From JAENVU01 sp963765075 (GTDB lineage: Bacteria; Actinomycetota; Acidimicrobiia; IMCC26256; JAENVU01), in the NCBI GenBank assembly GCA_963765075.1, contig CAVXVA010000001.1:248001-312000 (forward strand): a stretch of 64,000 bases of DNA. Direction: 5' to 3'. Below the pieces are notes generated by a model. The model was not told the DNA's origin and made no database searches. It was given only the letters and a program-made list of their open reading frames with translations. Numbering within the stretch: the stretch's first letter is position 1; each line of letters starts with the position of its first letter. Both the position numbers and the translations under genes were made by a program. Below are positions 18,560 to 29,298 of this stretch, one piece after another.

Positions 18560-19558
18560 ATGAGAACTCTGCTCTTGAAAGTCGTCCGGCTCGTGTTCGT
18601 CGTCTTCATCGTCACGTTCCTGTCGTTCTCCATGCTCAAGTTGCAGGAGAGCACCTCGGGATCTGACATCGTCGACAAGGTGGCCCCGTTCGGGAGCCCG
18701 GAAGCGAAGGCCAAGCTCCGGGCCTCGCTCCATCTCAACGACACGTTCTTCGTGCAGTACGGCCGCTGGTTGGGCGACTTCGTGGTCCTCGACTTCGGCT
18801 TGAAGTACACCGGCACCGGCGACAGTGCGGCCTCCGGAACCCCGGTGAGCGAGATCGTCAAGAAGAAACTGCCGGTCTCGCTGGAGCTCATGATCTACGC
18901 GCAGTTTCTCGCGCTCTTGTTCGCCCTGCCGCTCGGAATCCTCACCGCGTACCGCAACGGCACGTTGTTCGACAAGGGCACGAACATCCTGATGTTCGCG
19001 ATGTTGGCGATGCCCGCGTTCCTCGCGGCCCTGTTGCTCCAGATCGGGGCAGCCAACAATCCGGTCTGGGGCCTACCCACGCAATACATCGGGGTCGGCG
19101 ACTTCCCGCTCAACCCGTTCAGCAGTGCCAACTGGGAGCAGATGCTGCTCCCGACCATCAGCCTTGCGATCGCACAGATCGCGGTCTACATGCGGCTGCT
19201 GCGCTCCGACATGATCGCGACCCTCCAAGAGGACTTCATCACGACCGCGAAGGCCAAGGGGATCCCCGCGCGACGTGTCCTACTACGTCACGCCTTCCGC
19301 CCGTCGAGCCTCACATTGTTGACCGTCGCCGGCCTGAACGTCGGCGCCCTGATCAGCGGCGCCATCATCGTCGAACAGATCTTCAACCTTCCCGGGATCG
19401 GTGACGAACTCGTCCGGTCGATTCTGGGGACCCAGGTCGTGGAGACCCAGGCCCTCATCGCGATCATCGCGGTGATCTACGTGCTCGTGAACTTCTTCGT
19501 TGATCTGCTCTATACCGTCCTCGACCCGCGGATTCGCCATGCCCGAGCAATCGCCTGA
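18560..19558 (+). CDS. Peptide ABC transporter permease (DppB-like), second system
   Basis: A 332-residue permease with an N-terminal membrane helix (VVRLVFVVFIVTFLSFSML), a periplasmic region, and a transport domain from about residue 110. The EAA loop reads TAKAKGIPARRVLLRHAFRP. GGGAGGAG stands a few bases before the ATG. It lies 47 bp after the binding-protein gene and overlaps the next permease by 20 bp. Confidence 0.92.
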   Translation: MRTLLLKVVRLVFVVFIVTFLSFSMLKLQESTSGSDIVDKVAPFGSPEAKAKLRASLHLNDTFFVQYGRWLGDFVVLDFGLKYTGTGDSAASGTPVSEIVKKKLPVSLELMIYAQFLALLFALPLGILTAYRNGTLFDKGTNILMFAMLAMPAFLAALLLQIGAANNPVWGLPTQYIGVGDFPLNPFSSANWEQMLLPTISLAIAQIAVYMRLLRSDMIATLQEDFITTAKAKGIPARRVLLRHAFRPSSLTLLTVAGLNVGALISGAIIVEQIFNLPGIGDELVRSILGTQVVETQALIAIIAVIYVLVNFFVDLLYTVLDPRIRHARAIA

Positions 19559-20549
19559 CGCCGGGCACGATCTCGTCACGGCCTTGGCCGCCGACGAGAC
19601 CGCGCTCTACACCAATCCCGATTCGGTCGCGACCCTCTTCGCCGCGATCGAGTCCGACCCGGCCGCCGGCAAGGTCAGGAAGAAGGGCATCGGCATCGGC
19701 GGATGGCTGGCCGTCGCGTGGCTCGCCATGCTCGTGGTCGTGGCCATCGCCGGGATGGTGACCGATCAGAACATCCCGTTCCTGCACGACCCGAAGGCCG
19801 ATGCCGGCGGCCTGCGGGTGTCGCCGTTCACCGAGACCACCTACGCCCTGAAGGACGGTACCCAGGAGACCAGCATGGCGATCCTGGGGACCGACAGCGG
19901 TGGCCAGGACATGCTGGCGCTCGTGGCCAACGGCACCAGCGCCTCGATGCGCATCGGTGTCTTCTCGGTCGCGATCGGCTTCATCTTCGGCGGACTGTTC
20001 GGCGTGCTCGCCGGCTATTTCAAAGGCCGGGTCGGAGCAGTCCTCGGTTCGATGACCGACATCTTCCTGGCCTTCCCCCCCTTGGTCCTCGCGATCTCCA
20101 TCGTCACGTTCATGGGGAACTCGGTTCCGTGGGTCACCATGGCGCTGGCCATCGTGTCGATCCCCGTCATCGCCCGCATCGCCCGTGCGTCCACGTTGTC
20201 ATGGGCGGAACGCGAGTTCGTCACCGCCGCCCGAGCCCAAGGGGCGAAACACGGTCGAGTGATGTGGAAGGAACTCGTCCCCAACGTGTTGCCGGCGATG
20301 CTCTCGATCGCGCTCCTCGGCGTCGCGGTGGTCATCGTGGCCGAGGCCGGCCTGGCCATTGTGGGTGCCGGCGTCACCACCGAGACCATCACGTGGGGCT
20401 CGATCATCAACGCGGGTCGCCAGGACATCAAGGACGCACCGCACATCGTGTTGATCCCCTCGTTCGTGATCTTCATCACCGTCATGGCTCTCAACTACCT
20501 CGGCGACGCACTCCGAGCGAAGTTCGACGTGCGGGAGAGCGCCCTGTGA
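19539..20549 (+). CDS. Peptide ABC transporter permease (DppC-like), second system
   Basis: A 336-residue permease. Residues 1-60 are a cytoplasmic extension, then a first membrane helix near 65-85 and the transport domain from about 130. The motif GTDSGGQDMLALVANGTSASM corresponds to the GTD-GRDxLSR signature of DppC, with Q in place of R. The EAA loop reads TAARAQGAKHGRVMWKELVPN. I chose the ATG at 19539, inside the end of the DppB gene, because it gives a normal N-terminus. Its end overlaps the next ATPase gene by four bases (GTGA). Confidence 0.91.
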   Translation: MPEQSPDAGHDLVTALAADETALYTNPDSVATLFAAIESDPAAGKVRKKGIGIGGWLAVAWLAMLVVVAIAGMVTDQNIPFLHDPKADAGGLRVSPFTETTYALKDGTQETSMAILGTDSGGQDMLALVANGTSASMRIGVFSVAIGFIFGGLFGVLAGYFKGRVGAVLGSMTDIFLAFPPLVLAISIVTFMGNSVPWVTMALAIVSIPVIARIARASTLSWAEREFVTAARAQGAKHGRVMWKELVPNVLPAMLSIALLGVAVVIVAEAGLAIVGAGVTTETITWGSIINAGRQDIKDAPHIVLIPSFVIFITVMALNYLGDALRAKFDVRESAL

Positions 20550-21651
20550 GCCCCCGTCGCCGGCGTTCTCATGCCGGAGCCGAACGGTTCGAGGCGGCAC
20601 CGCTCGACGGGCCACTGCTCGACGTGCGGGACCTGCGCACTGCGTTCAAGACGGCTCGCGGTCTGGCCCGGGCGGTCGACGGCGTCACGTTCACGCTCGA
20701 ACGAGGTCGCACCATCGGGATCGTCGGCGAGTCGGGCTCGGGAAAATCGGTCCTGTCGCGCAGCATCATGGGCCTGCTCCCGCGCAACAACGTCGTGCGA
20801 TCGGGCGAGGCGCTCTTCGAAGGCAACGACCTCGTGCAGGCCTCGGATGCGCAACTCCGTTCACTGTGGGGCGCCCAGATGGCGATGGTGTTCCAGGACC
20901 CGATGACGTCGCTGAACCCGGTCATGAAGATCGGGAATCAGATCACCGAAGTCCTGCGCCAGCACCTCGACATCACCAAGGACTACGCCAAGGAACTCGC
21001 GCTCGCGTTGCTGGAGTCGGTCGGGATCCCGGAGGCCGAACGGCGCCTGAACGAGTACCCCCACCAGATGTCGGGTGGTATGCGCCAGCGGGTCGTCATC
21101 GCGATGGCGATCGCCTGTGGCCCCAAGCTGCTCTTCGCCGACGAGCCCACCACCGCGCTCGACGTGACCGTCCAGGCCCAGATCCTCGATCTACTCCAGG
21201 AGCAGCAGCGCGAACGGTTCATGGCCATGATCCTCGTCACCCACGACCTCGGTGTCGTGGCGAACCGGGCGGACGACATCGCGGTGATGTACGCCGGACG
21301 CGTCGTCGAGAGCGCGCCGACCCGCAAGCTCTTCCGCTCGATGTCGCACCCCTACACCGAAGCGTTGATGCGGTCGATCCCCAAGCTCGGCGCGCCGAGC
21401 CACTCGAAGCTGACCGCGATCGGTGGACGTCCGCCCGACATCATCAATCCACCACCGGGATGCAAGTTCTCGCCCCGTTGTCCCTACGCGCAGGACAAGT
21501 GCCGCAACGAAGAGCCACCGCTCGTCAACGCGGCCGACGGTGGCCACGCATTCCGATGCTGGATCCCGGTCGGCACGCCCGAGAGCCGGGCCGCACTCGA
21601 AGCCAACCAACAGGCCGGGCTCGAATCAGCCGTGGCCATGGGAGTGTCCTG

Positions 21652-21652
<1 letters not shown>
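20546..21652 (+). CDS. Peptide ABC transporter ATPase (DppD-like), second system
   Basis: A 368-residue ABC ATPase with Walker A GESGSGKS, signature MSGGMRQR, Walker B LLFADEPTTALD and switch histidine in ILVTHDLGVVA. The C-terminal oligopeptide ATPase domain contains the cysteine motif GCKFSPRCPYAQDKC. Translation starts at a GTG overlapping the DppC stop (GTGA), and its stop overlaps the next start by one base (TGATG). It is the first of the two motor subunits. Confidence 0.92.
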
Positions 21653-23086
<1,434 letters not shown>

Positions 23087-23100
<14 letters not shown>

Positions 23101-24721
23101 ACGCAGCCGGACCCGCCCGCGCGGCGAGGTCGATCGACCGATCAACGACCACCGCATCGAGGAACCGACGGTCGTGGCTCACGAGCACCAGCGTGCCCGA
23201 GTACCGCCCCAACGCCCGTTCGATCTGCTCGATGGCGGCGAGGTCGAGGTGATTCGTCGGTTCGTCGAGCACCAGACAGTTCACGCCTGAGGCCATGAGC
23301 GCGCCGAGCTGCGCGCGGGTGCGCTCCCCGGCGGACAGTGCGGAGCCCGCCCGGCGCACCGCGTCGGCCCCGAGCCCGAACTTGGCCAGCAGCGATCGGG
23401 CATCGCTCAGGTCCAGGCCGGACGCCAGAATGAACTCATCGAGCAGAGTCTCGGCGCCCCCGAAGCGAGCCCGCGCTTGATCGAGGGAACCGACGGTCAC
23501 TCCGGGTCCTATCCAGCGCGTACCGGCCGTAACGGGGAGTTCGCCGAGGAGGGCGCGCACCAGGGTCGTCTTGCCACAGCCGTTCGGACCGAGAATCGAG
23601 ACTCGTTCACCCCAGCCGATCTCCAGGTCCAGTGGGCCGAGCCGGAAGGTGCCCCGTTCGATGATCGCCTGGTCGAGGCGCACGACCACATCGCCACTGC
23701 GCTCGGTCGGCGCCAGGTCGAGATTCAGCTCCCAGCCCTCCCATGGCTTCTCCACGACTTCCAGTCGCTCGATCGCCCGTTCGGTCGCCCGGGCCTTCGC
23801 CGCCTGCTTCTCGCTGCGTGCGGTCTTGAACGCTCGGATGTTCTTGTCGGGGTCGGCCACACGTTTGGCCCGTGACTTCCCTTGCTCGGACCACGCGCGT
23901 TGGGTGTCGGCGCGCGCAGTCAGCGTGTCTCGCTGGGCGGCATAGGCGGAATGGCGTTCATACCCCTGCCGGCGCGCGAGTTCGCGAGCAGCGATGTAGT
24001 CGGACCAGCCCCCGGCGAACTCGCGACCCCGATGCGACTCCTCCTCGATTTCCAGAATCCGATGGACCGTCGCGTCGAGGAACGCCCGGTCATGGGAGAC
24101 GACGACGATCGCGCACGGCGTGGAGGTGACGAATCGTTCGAGCTGGGCCAAGCCCTCGAAGTCCAGGTTGTTCGTGGGTTCATCGAGCAGCAGGACGTCG
24201 AATCGGCTGAGCAAGATGGCGGCCAGTGCCGCCCGTGCGAACTGGCCACCGCTGAGCGCCACCATCTCGACATCGAGCCGATCCTGGGGCAGCCCCAGCT
24301 GACCACAGACGTGACCGACGCGCGCGTCGAAGTCGTCACCACCGAGGTCGAGGAACGCGTCGAGCGCATCGGAGTACTCGCCGACGACGGACGCATCAGT
24401 TGCCAATCGCTCGGTCAGGCGATCGAGTTCATCGTTGGCGGCTTGAAGACCAGTGCGGCGGGCGAGATAGCCCCTGAGGGTTTCGCCCGGTCGAGCGTCG
24501 GGCTCCTGGGGCAGGAGCCCGACGCGGGTTGTTGCCGGCGCCCGCTCGACGGACCCCGCGTCGACCGCCGTCTCTCCGGCCAGGACCCGCAGCAGCGTCG
24601 ACTTCCCGATGCCGTTCGTCCCGACGATGCCGAGCCGGTGGCCGGCCGCGATCGACAACGAGATGTTGTCGAGCACCACCGCCCCACCCAAGGAGACGGA
24701 CACCGAGCGAGCAGTCAGCAT
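23087..24721 (-). CDS. ABC-F family ATP-binding protein
   Basis: A 544-residue soluble protein with two ABC domains and no membrane segments. Domain 1 has Walker A GTNGIGKST, signature LSGGQFARA and LLLDEPTNNLD; domain 2 has GPNGCGKTT, LSAGERTRA and LVLDEPTNHLD. Between them is an arginine/lysine-rich linker (SRAKRVADPDKNIRAFKTARSEKQ), the part that in ABC-F proteins reaches the ribosomal P-site. The family acts on translation or gives ribosome-protection antibiotic resistance; which applies here is unclear. A TAGCGT hexamer seven bases before the ATG suggests a leaderless transcript. It follows lon by 40 bp. Confidence 0.9.
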
Positions 24722-24728
24722 CCCGCCG

Positions 24729-24734
24729 ACGCTA
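24729..24734 (-). promoter_or_regulatory. -10 hexamer TAGCGT, leaderless ABC-F transcript
   Basis: TAGCGT on the minus strand stands seven bases before the ATG at 24721 and no ribosome-binding site is present. Confidence 0.4.
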
Positions 24735-24761
24735 GCGAGCGGTCCGGGATCACTCTCGCGC

Positions 24762-27098
24762 TCAATTTGGTGACGCCTCCAATGCCCACTCGAGGACTTC
24801 GGTGACGTCATCGGCGAGGTGGAAGGTCATGACCTCCCGCACCGACTCGGGCACGTCGTCCAGGTCAGGACCGTTGCGCTTGGGCAGGATGACCGTGGTC
24901 AACCCGGCCCGTTGCGCCGCGAGCACCTTCTGCTTGACGCCGCCGATGGGCAGCACCCGGCCCTGGAGCGTGACCTCACCGGTCATGCCCACGTCACCTC
25001 GCACCGGGCGATTCGTCAGCTGCGACACCATCGCCGTCGTCATGGTCACACCCGCCGACGGGCCGTCCTTGGGCACCGCGCCGGCGGGCACGTGGACGTG
25101 GAACCGGCGCGTCTTGAGCCGCTCGGAGTCGACACCGAGCGCGTCGGCATTGGCGGTCACGTAGGAGAGTGCGATGTGCGCCGACTCCTTCATCACGTCA
25201 CCCAGTTGGCCGGTGAGTTGCAACCCGGGTTCGCCGTCGAGTGCGGTGGCTTCGACGAACAGCACGTCGCCACCCACACCCGTCACTGCCAGCCCGGTTG
25301 CGACGCCGGGCGCTGCCGTGCGATCGGCGATCTCCTCGGCCTGGAACTTCGGCCGACCAAGGTGTTCACGCACCAACGCGTCGTCGACGACGATCGGATC
25401 GGTGTCGGTACGGACCGCGACCCCAGCTGCAACCTTGCGCAGCAGTCGACCGATCTCCCGTTCGAGCGAACGCACGCCCGCTTCCCGGGTGTACCCGGTG
25501 ACAACCGTTCGGATCGCGTCATCATCGATCACGACTTCGTCGGCGTCGAGTCCATTGCGATCGAGTTGGCGAGCAACCAGGTGATCACGCGCGATCACGA
25601 CCTTCTCTTCCTCGGTGTAGCCGTCGAGCCGCACCACCTCCATGCGGTCGAGCAGTGGGCCCGGGATCGTGTCGGCCACGTTGCCGGTCGCGAGGAACAG
25701 CACGCCGGACAGGTCGAGGTCGATGTCGAGGTAGTGGTCCCGGAACGTGTGGTTCTGGGCCGGGTCCAGCACCTCGAGTAGTGCCGCCGACGGGTCGCCC
25801 CGCCAATCGGCACCGAGCTTGTCGACTTCGTCGAGCAGGATCACCGGGTTCATCGTCCCGGCTTCCTTGAGTGCGCGAGCGATCCGGCCCGGCAGCGCGC
25901 CGACGTAGGTCCGGCGGTGACCCCGGATCTCGGCCTCGTCGCGCACGCCTCCCAGAGCCACGCGCACGAACTTCCGACCGGTGGCGCGAGCAACCGACTC
26001 GCCCAGCGAGGTCTTCCCCACGCCCGGAGGGCCGACGAGGGCCAAGATCAGACCGTGGCCGCGTTGACGGGTGTTCTCGTCGCGTTCGTCGAACCCGCGC
26101 TCGGCCCGCAACTTGCGCACCGCGAGGTACTCGACGATGCGGTCCTTGACGTCCTCGAGCCCCGTGTGGTCGGCGTCGAGCACGGCGCGGGCCTCCGTGA
26201 CGTCGAGCGTCTCGTCGGATCGGACACCCCACGGGAGGTCGAGCACGGTATCGAGCCACGTGCGGATCCACCCGTGCTCCGGGTTCTGGGCACCGGTGCG
26301 CTCGAGCTTGTCGATCTCCCGGGCGATCGTGGCGCGCACGTCGTCATCGACGGTCAGCGCCGCGAGTCGGGTGCGGTACTCATCGACGCCGTCGCCTTCG
26401 TCGTCATCGCCCAACTCCTTGCGGATGGCCTGGAGTTGCTGACGCAGGATGAACTCACGCTGGTGCCGCTCCATGCCGTCGCTGACCTCGTGCCGGATGC
26501 GCTCGTGGAGGTGGTGTTCGGCCAGTAAGTCCCGAGCGAAACCGAGGGCGAGTTCCACCCGTCGCTCCGGGTCGGTCGCTTCGAGCAGTTCGATCTTCTT
26601 CTCGCTCGGCAGTTCGCTCCACGATCCGAACCCGTCGGCAAGTGCCGCCGGGTCGGTCGTCGTACGGAGCAGTTCGGGCAGCCGCCGCGACCGCCGGGCC
26701 TCGGCGAGCACCGTCAGGACCCCGCGCAGTTCTTTGCCGACCTCGACCGTCGCGGCCGTCGCGGGTGCATCGGTCAGTTCGACGGTCTCGACCCAGAGGC
26801 TCGCTCCGGTTCCGGCCACGCCGGCACCGAGTTGTGCGCGGTGCAGGCCGCGCAGGATCGCGGCGAACACCCCGTTGGGCAGTTCACCCGATTCCTCCAC
26901 TTTGGCGACGGTGCCGACGCGGGCGTAGACCCCGTCGATTCGGGGGACGAGCAGCACGCGTCCGTCGCCGTCCGCAGCGCTGGCGACTGCGGCCTTGGCC
27001 TCGTCGCTGTCGAGCGTGAGGGTGATCACCGTCGCCGGCAGGACCACGCCCGCGGTCAGCGGCAGGACCGGCAGTGCAAGGGTGTCGAGTTCGGCCAT
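24762..27098 (-). CDS. lon: ATP-dependent protease Lon
   Basis: A 778-residue LonA protease. Residues about 8-200 form the N-terminal substrate domain. The AAA+ module has Walker A GPPGVGKT at 356-363 and Walker B ILLDEVDK. The S16 protease domain has the catalytic Ser681 in PKDGPSAG and Lys724 in GGVKQK, 43 residues apart as in E. coli Lon. It degrades damaged and regulatory proteins in the cytoplasm. An inverted repeat GAGTTGA-N11-TCAACTC lies 16 bp upstream of the start and resembles the HAIR element bound by HspR, which controls lon in Streptomyces, so heat-shock control is plausible. Confidence 0.96.
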   Translation of the reverse strand: MAELDTLALPVLPLTAGVVLPATVITLTLDSDEAKAAVASAADGDGRVLLVPRIDGVYARVGTVAKVEESGELPNGVFAAILRGLHRAQLGAGVAGTGASLWVETVELTDAPATAATVEVGKELRGVLTVLAEARRSRRLPELLRTTTDPAALADGFGSWSELPSEKKIELLEATDPERRVELALGFARDLLAEHHLHERIRHEVSDGMERHQREFILRQQLQAIRKELGDDDEGDGVDEYRTRLAALTVDDDVRATIAREIDKLERTGAQNPEHGWIRTWLDTVLDLPWGVRSDETLDVTEARAVLDADHTGLEDVKDRIVEYLAVRKLRAERGFDERDENTRQRGHGLILALVGPPGVGKTSLGESVARATGRKFVRVALGGVRDEAEIRGHRRTYVGALPGRIARALKEAGTMNPVILLDEVDKLGADWRGDPSAALLEVLDPAQNHTFRDHYLDIDLDLSGVLFLATGNVADTIPGPLLDRMEVVRLDGYTEEEKVVIARDHLVARQLDRNGLDADEVVIDDDAIRTVVTGYTREAGVRSLEREIGRLLRKVAAGVAVRTDTDPIVVDDALVREHLGRPKFQAEEIADRTAAPGVATGLAVTGVGGDVLFVEATALDGEPGLQLTGQLGDVMKESAHIALSYVTANADALGVDSERLKTRRFHVHVPAGAVPKDGPSAGVTMTTAMVSQLTNRPVRGDVGMTGEVTLQGRVLPIGGVKQKVLAAQRAGLTTVILPKRNGPDLDDVPESVREVMTFHLADDVTEVLEWALEASPN

Positions 27099-27113
27099 GA
27101 GGAGCTCCGATCA

Positions 27114-27138
27114 GAGTTGAAGGTGAAGCACTCAACTC
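27114..27138. promoter_or_regulatory. HAIR-like inverted repeat upstream of lon
   Basis: Perfect arms GAGTTGA (27114-27120) and TCAACTC (27132-27138) with an 11-base spacer. Read on the minus strand it contains TTGAGT-N7-CTTCAA, close to the HspR operator TTGAGT-N7-ACTCAA. It lies in the 5' region of lon, where a repressor would act. Confidence 0.4.
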
Positions 27139-27183
27139 CGGATCGGGCTCATCTATTCCCGACGTTTCCAGTCAGATTTCCTC

Positions 27184-27243
27184 ACCGCGACTTTTTGTCT
27201 GTGGGGTTGGGAATACCCCCACGCGGAGACAAAAAGTCGCGGT
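27184..27243. terminator. Strong hairpin after the glutathione peroxidase gene
   Basis: Arms ACCGCGACTTTTTGTCT (27184-27200) and AGACAAAAAGTCGCGGT (27227-27243) are perfect over 17 bp, and GTGGGG/CCCCAC extends the stem inward. It begins 2 bp beyond the peroxidase stop codon, so it most likely ends that transcript and separates it from lon. Confidence 0.65.
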
Positions 27244-27245
27244 GT

Positions 27246-27734
27246 TTAGGGGAGTTGGGATTCGATGGCGCTGACCAGGTCGGCGTCCTCGGGGGTGACC
27301 GTGGGGCTGAATCGACCGACGATCTCGCCCGCGGGGCTGACCAGGAACTTCTCGAAGTTCCACCGAATGTCACCAGTGTGCCCGTCGGCGACGTCGGCCG
27401 CCTGGTTCAACTCCGTGTACAGCGGGTCCTGCTGCTCACCGTTGACGTCGATCTTGGCGAAGAGCGGGAAGGTCACGCCGTAGTTGACCGAGCAGAACTC
27501 CTGGATCTCGTCGGCGGAGCCCGGCTCCTGCTCGAGGAACTGGTTGCACGGGAACCCGAGGACGGTGAAGCCGCGATCGGCGTAGGTGTCCTGGAGCTTC
27601 TGGAGACCTTCGTACTGAGGCGTGAGACCGCACTTCGAAGCCACGTTGACGACGAGCGCCGCCTTGCCCTGGTAATCGGCCAGCGAGGCGTCGCTGCCGT
27701 TCAGTGCCTTCACGGGGTGGTCATAGATCGCCAT
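27246..27734 (-). CDS. Glutathione peroxidase family protein (thiol peroxidase)
   Basis: A 162-residue cytoplasmic thioredoxin-fold peroxidase. Cys35 in NVASKCGLTPQY is the peroxidatic residue (cysteine instead of selenocysteine), with the family motifs GFPCNQF (61-67) and RWNFEKFL around Trp125. Cys81 could serve as resolving cysteine. Bacterial members of this type usually take electrons from thioredoxin rather than glutathione, so it probably reduces hydrogen or lipid peroxides. GGAG lies before the ATG. It is flanked by hairpins on both sides and appears to be a single-gene transcript. Confidence 0.92.
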   Translation of the reverse strand: MAIYDHPVKALNGSDASLADYQGKAALVVNVASKCGLTPQYEGLQKLQDTYADRGFTVLGFPCNQFLEQEPGSADEIQEFCSVNYGVTFPLFAKIDVNGEQQDPLYTELNQAADVADGHTGDIRWNFEKFLVSPAGEIVGRFSPTVTPEDADLVSAIESQLP

Positions 27735-27796
27735 GGGGGAACTCCTGGGCCGGGGACGGACGGGCGAGCATACAAGCGCCGCCCACTCACCGTTCT

Positions 27797-27836
27797 TGCG
27801 TCAAGAACCCCCTCGATCCGCGGGGTTATTGACGCA
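27797..27836. repeat. Palindromic repeat family, copy 1 (terminator-like)
   Basis: Arms TGCGTCAAGAACCCC (27797-27811) and GGGGTTATTGACGCA (27822-27836) differ at one pair. It lies 9 bp after the fumarase stop codon. Copies 2 and 3 are at 45128-45179 and 58141-58192. Its position fits a terminator for fumC. Confidence 0.6.
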
Positions 27837-27845
27837 CGTTGGTGG

Positions 27846-29246
27846 TCAGGACGGCTTGATCATGTCGCCCGGGCGGACGACGCGGTCGAAGTCCTCGGCT
27901 GAGATCGTGCCGAGCGCCATCGCCGCCTCCCGCAAGGTCGTGCCCTCGTGGTGGGCCTTCTTGGCGATCGCCGCGGCCTGGTCGTACCCGATCACCGGGT
28001 TCAGCGCGGTGACGACCATCAACGACTCCTCGACGTACTGCGCGATCTGGGGCAGGTTCGGTTCGAGACCCTCCACACAGAACTCGCGGAAGTTCCGGCA
28101 CGCGTCGGTGAGCAGATCGACCGAATGCAGGAAGTTGAAGATCATCACCGGCTTGAACACATTGAGTTCGAAGTTGCCCTGGGAGCCGGCGACCCCGACC
28201 GCGGTGTCGTTGGCGAACACCTGGATGCAACACATCGTGAGTGCTTCGGACTGGGTCGGATTCACCTTGCCCGGCATGATCGAGCTGCCCGGCTCGTTCT
28301 CGGGCAACAGCAACTCGCCGAGCCCGGCACGGGGTCCGGAGCCGAGCCACCGCAGGTCGTTCGCGACCTTCATGAGGGTCACCGCAAGGGTCTTGACCGC
28401 GCCGTGCGCGTACACGAGGTCATCATGGGCCGCGAGCGCGGCGAACTTGTTCTCGGCCGAGACGAACGGGAGATTGGTGAGGTCCGCGATCACCGCAGCC
28501 GCCCGCACCGCGAATTCCGGGTGGGTATTGAGGCCGGTACCGACCGCGGTCCCGCCGATCGCGAGACCGTAGAGGCCGCTCACGCTCTCCTCGAGCCGGC
28601 CAAGGTCGGCATCGAGTTGCGCGACGTAGCCGGAGAATTCCTGACCGAGAGTCAGCGGCACTGCGTCCTGAAGGTGGGTGCGACCGATCTTCACGATGTC
28701 GGCGAACTCGGTCGCTTTCGCGTGGAGCGCGTCGCGCAGCGACCGCACCGACGGGATCAGCCGCTGCAGTACTTCCTCGACCGCGGCAATGTTCATCGCG
28801 GTCGGGAACGTGTCGTTCGACGATTGCGACATGTTCACGTGGTCGTTCGGATGAATCGGAGTCTTCGAGCCCAACTCGCCGCCGGCGAGCTCGATGGCCC
28901 GGTTGGAGATGACCTCGTTGACGTTCATGTTCGTCTGCGTGCCCGAACCGGTCTGCCAGACATAGAGCGGGAAGTGGTCATCAAGGGTTCCCTCGATCAC
29001 CTCGTCGGCCGCGGTGACAATGCCGACGCAGATCGGTTCGGGCATCTTGCCGAGATCACGGTTGACCATCGCGGCGGCCTTCTTCAGCACTGCCATCGCC
29101 CGGATGACGGCGGACGGCATCCGATCGTTCGCCACGGAGAAGTGATGCAGCGACCGCTCGGTCTGTGCCCCCCAATACCGGTCGCGGGCCACCAGGATCG
29201 GGCCCATGCTGTCGGTCTCGACCCGCTGCGTGTCCGTCGGCTCCAT
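27846..29246 (-). CDS. fumC: Class II fumarate hydratase
   Basis: A 466-residue fumarase of the aspartase/fumarase superfamily. The signature GSSIMPGKVNPTQ, the substrate motifs TGSGTQTNMNVNEV and GRTHLQDAVPLTLGQE, and SSNDTFPTAMN are all present. It interconverts fumarate and malate in the citric acid cycle, in the cytoplasm, without an iron-sulfur cluster. A purine-rich AAAGGGAACC precedes the ATG. A palindromic repeat follows the stop codon. Confidence 0.95.
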   Translation of the reverse strand: MEPTDTQRVETDSMGPILVARDRYWGAQTERSLHHFSVANDRMPSAVIRAMAVLKKAAAMVNRDLGKMPEPICVGIVTAADEVIEGTLDDHFPLYVWQTGSGTQTNMNVNEVISNRAIELAGGELGSKTPIHPNDHVNMSQSSNDTFPTAMNIAAVEEVLQRLIPSVRSLRDALHAKATEFADIVKIGRTHLQDAVPLTLGQEFSGYVAQLDADLGRLEESVSGLYGLAIGGTAVGTGLNTHPEFAVRAAAVIADLTNLPFVSAENKFAALAAHDDLVYAHGAVKTLAVTLMKVANDLRWLGSGPRAGLGELLLPENEPGSSIMPGKVNPTQSEALTMCCIQVFANDTAVGVAGSQGNFELNVFKPVMIFNFLHSVDLLTDACRNFREFCVEGLEPNLPQIAQYVEESLMVVTALNPVIGYDQAAAIAKKAHHEGTTLREAAMALGTISAEDFDRVVRPGDMIKPS

Positions 29247-29298
29247 GGTTCCCTTTCGCGGCAGAAATCTCGGCGCCGGGACGGTACCGCGGGCTCCC

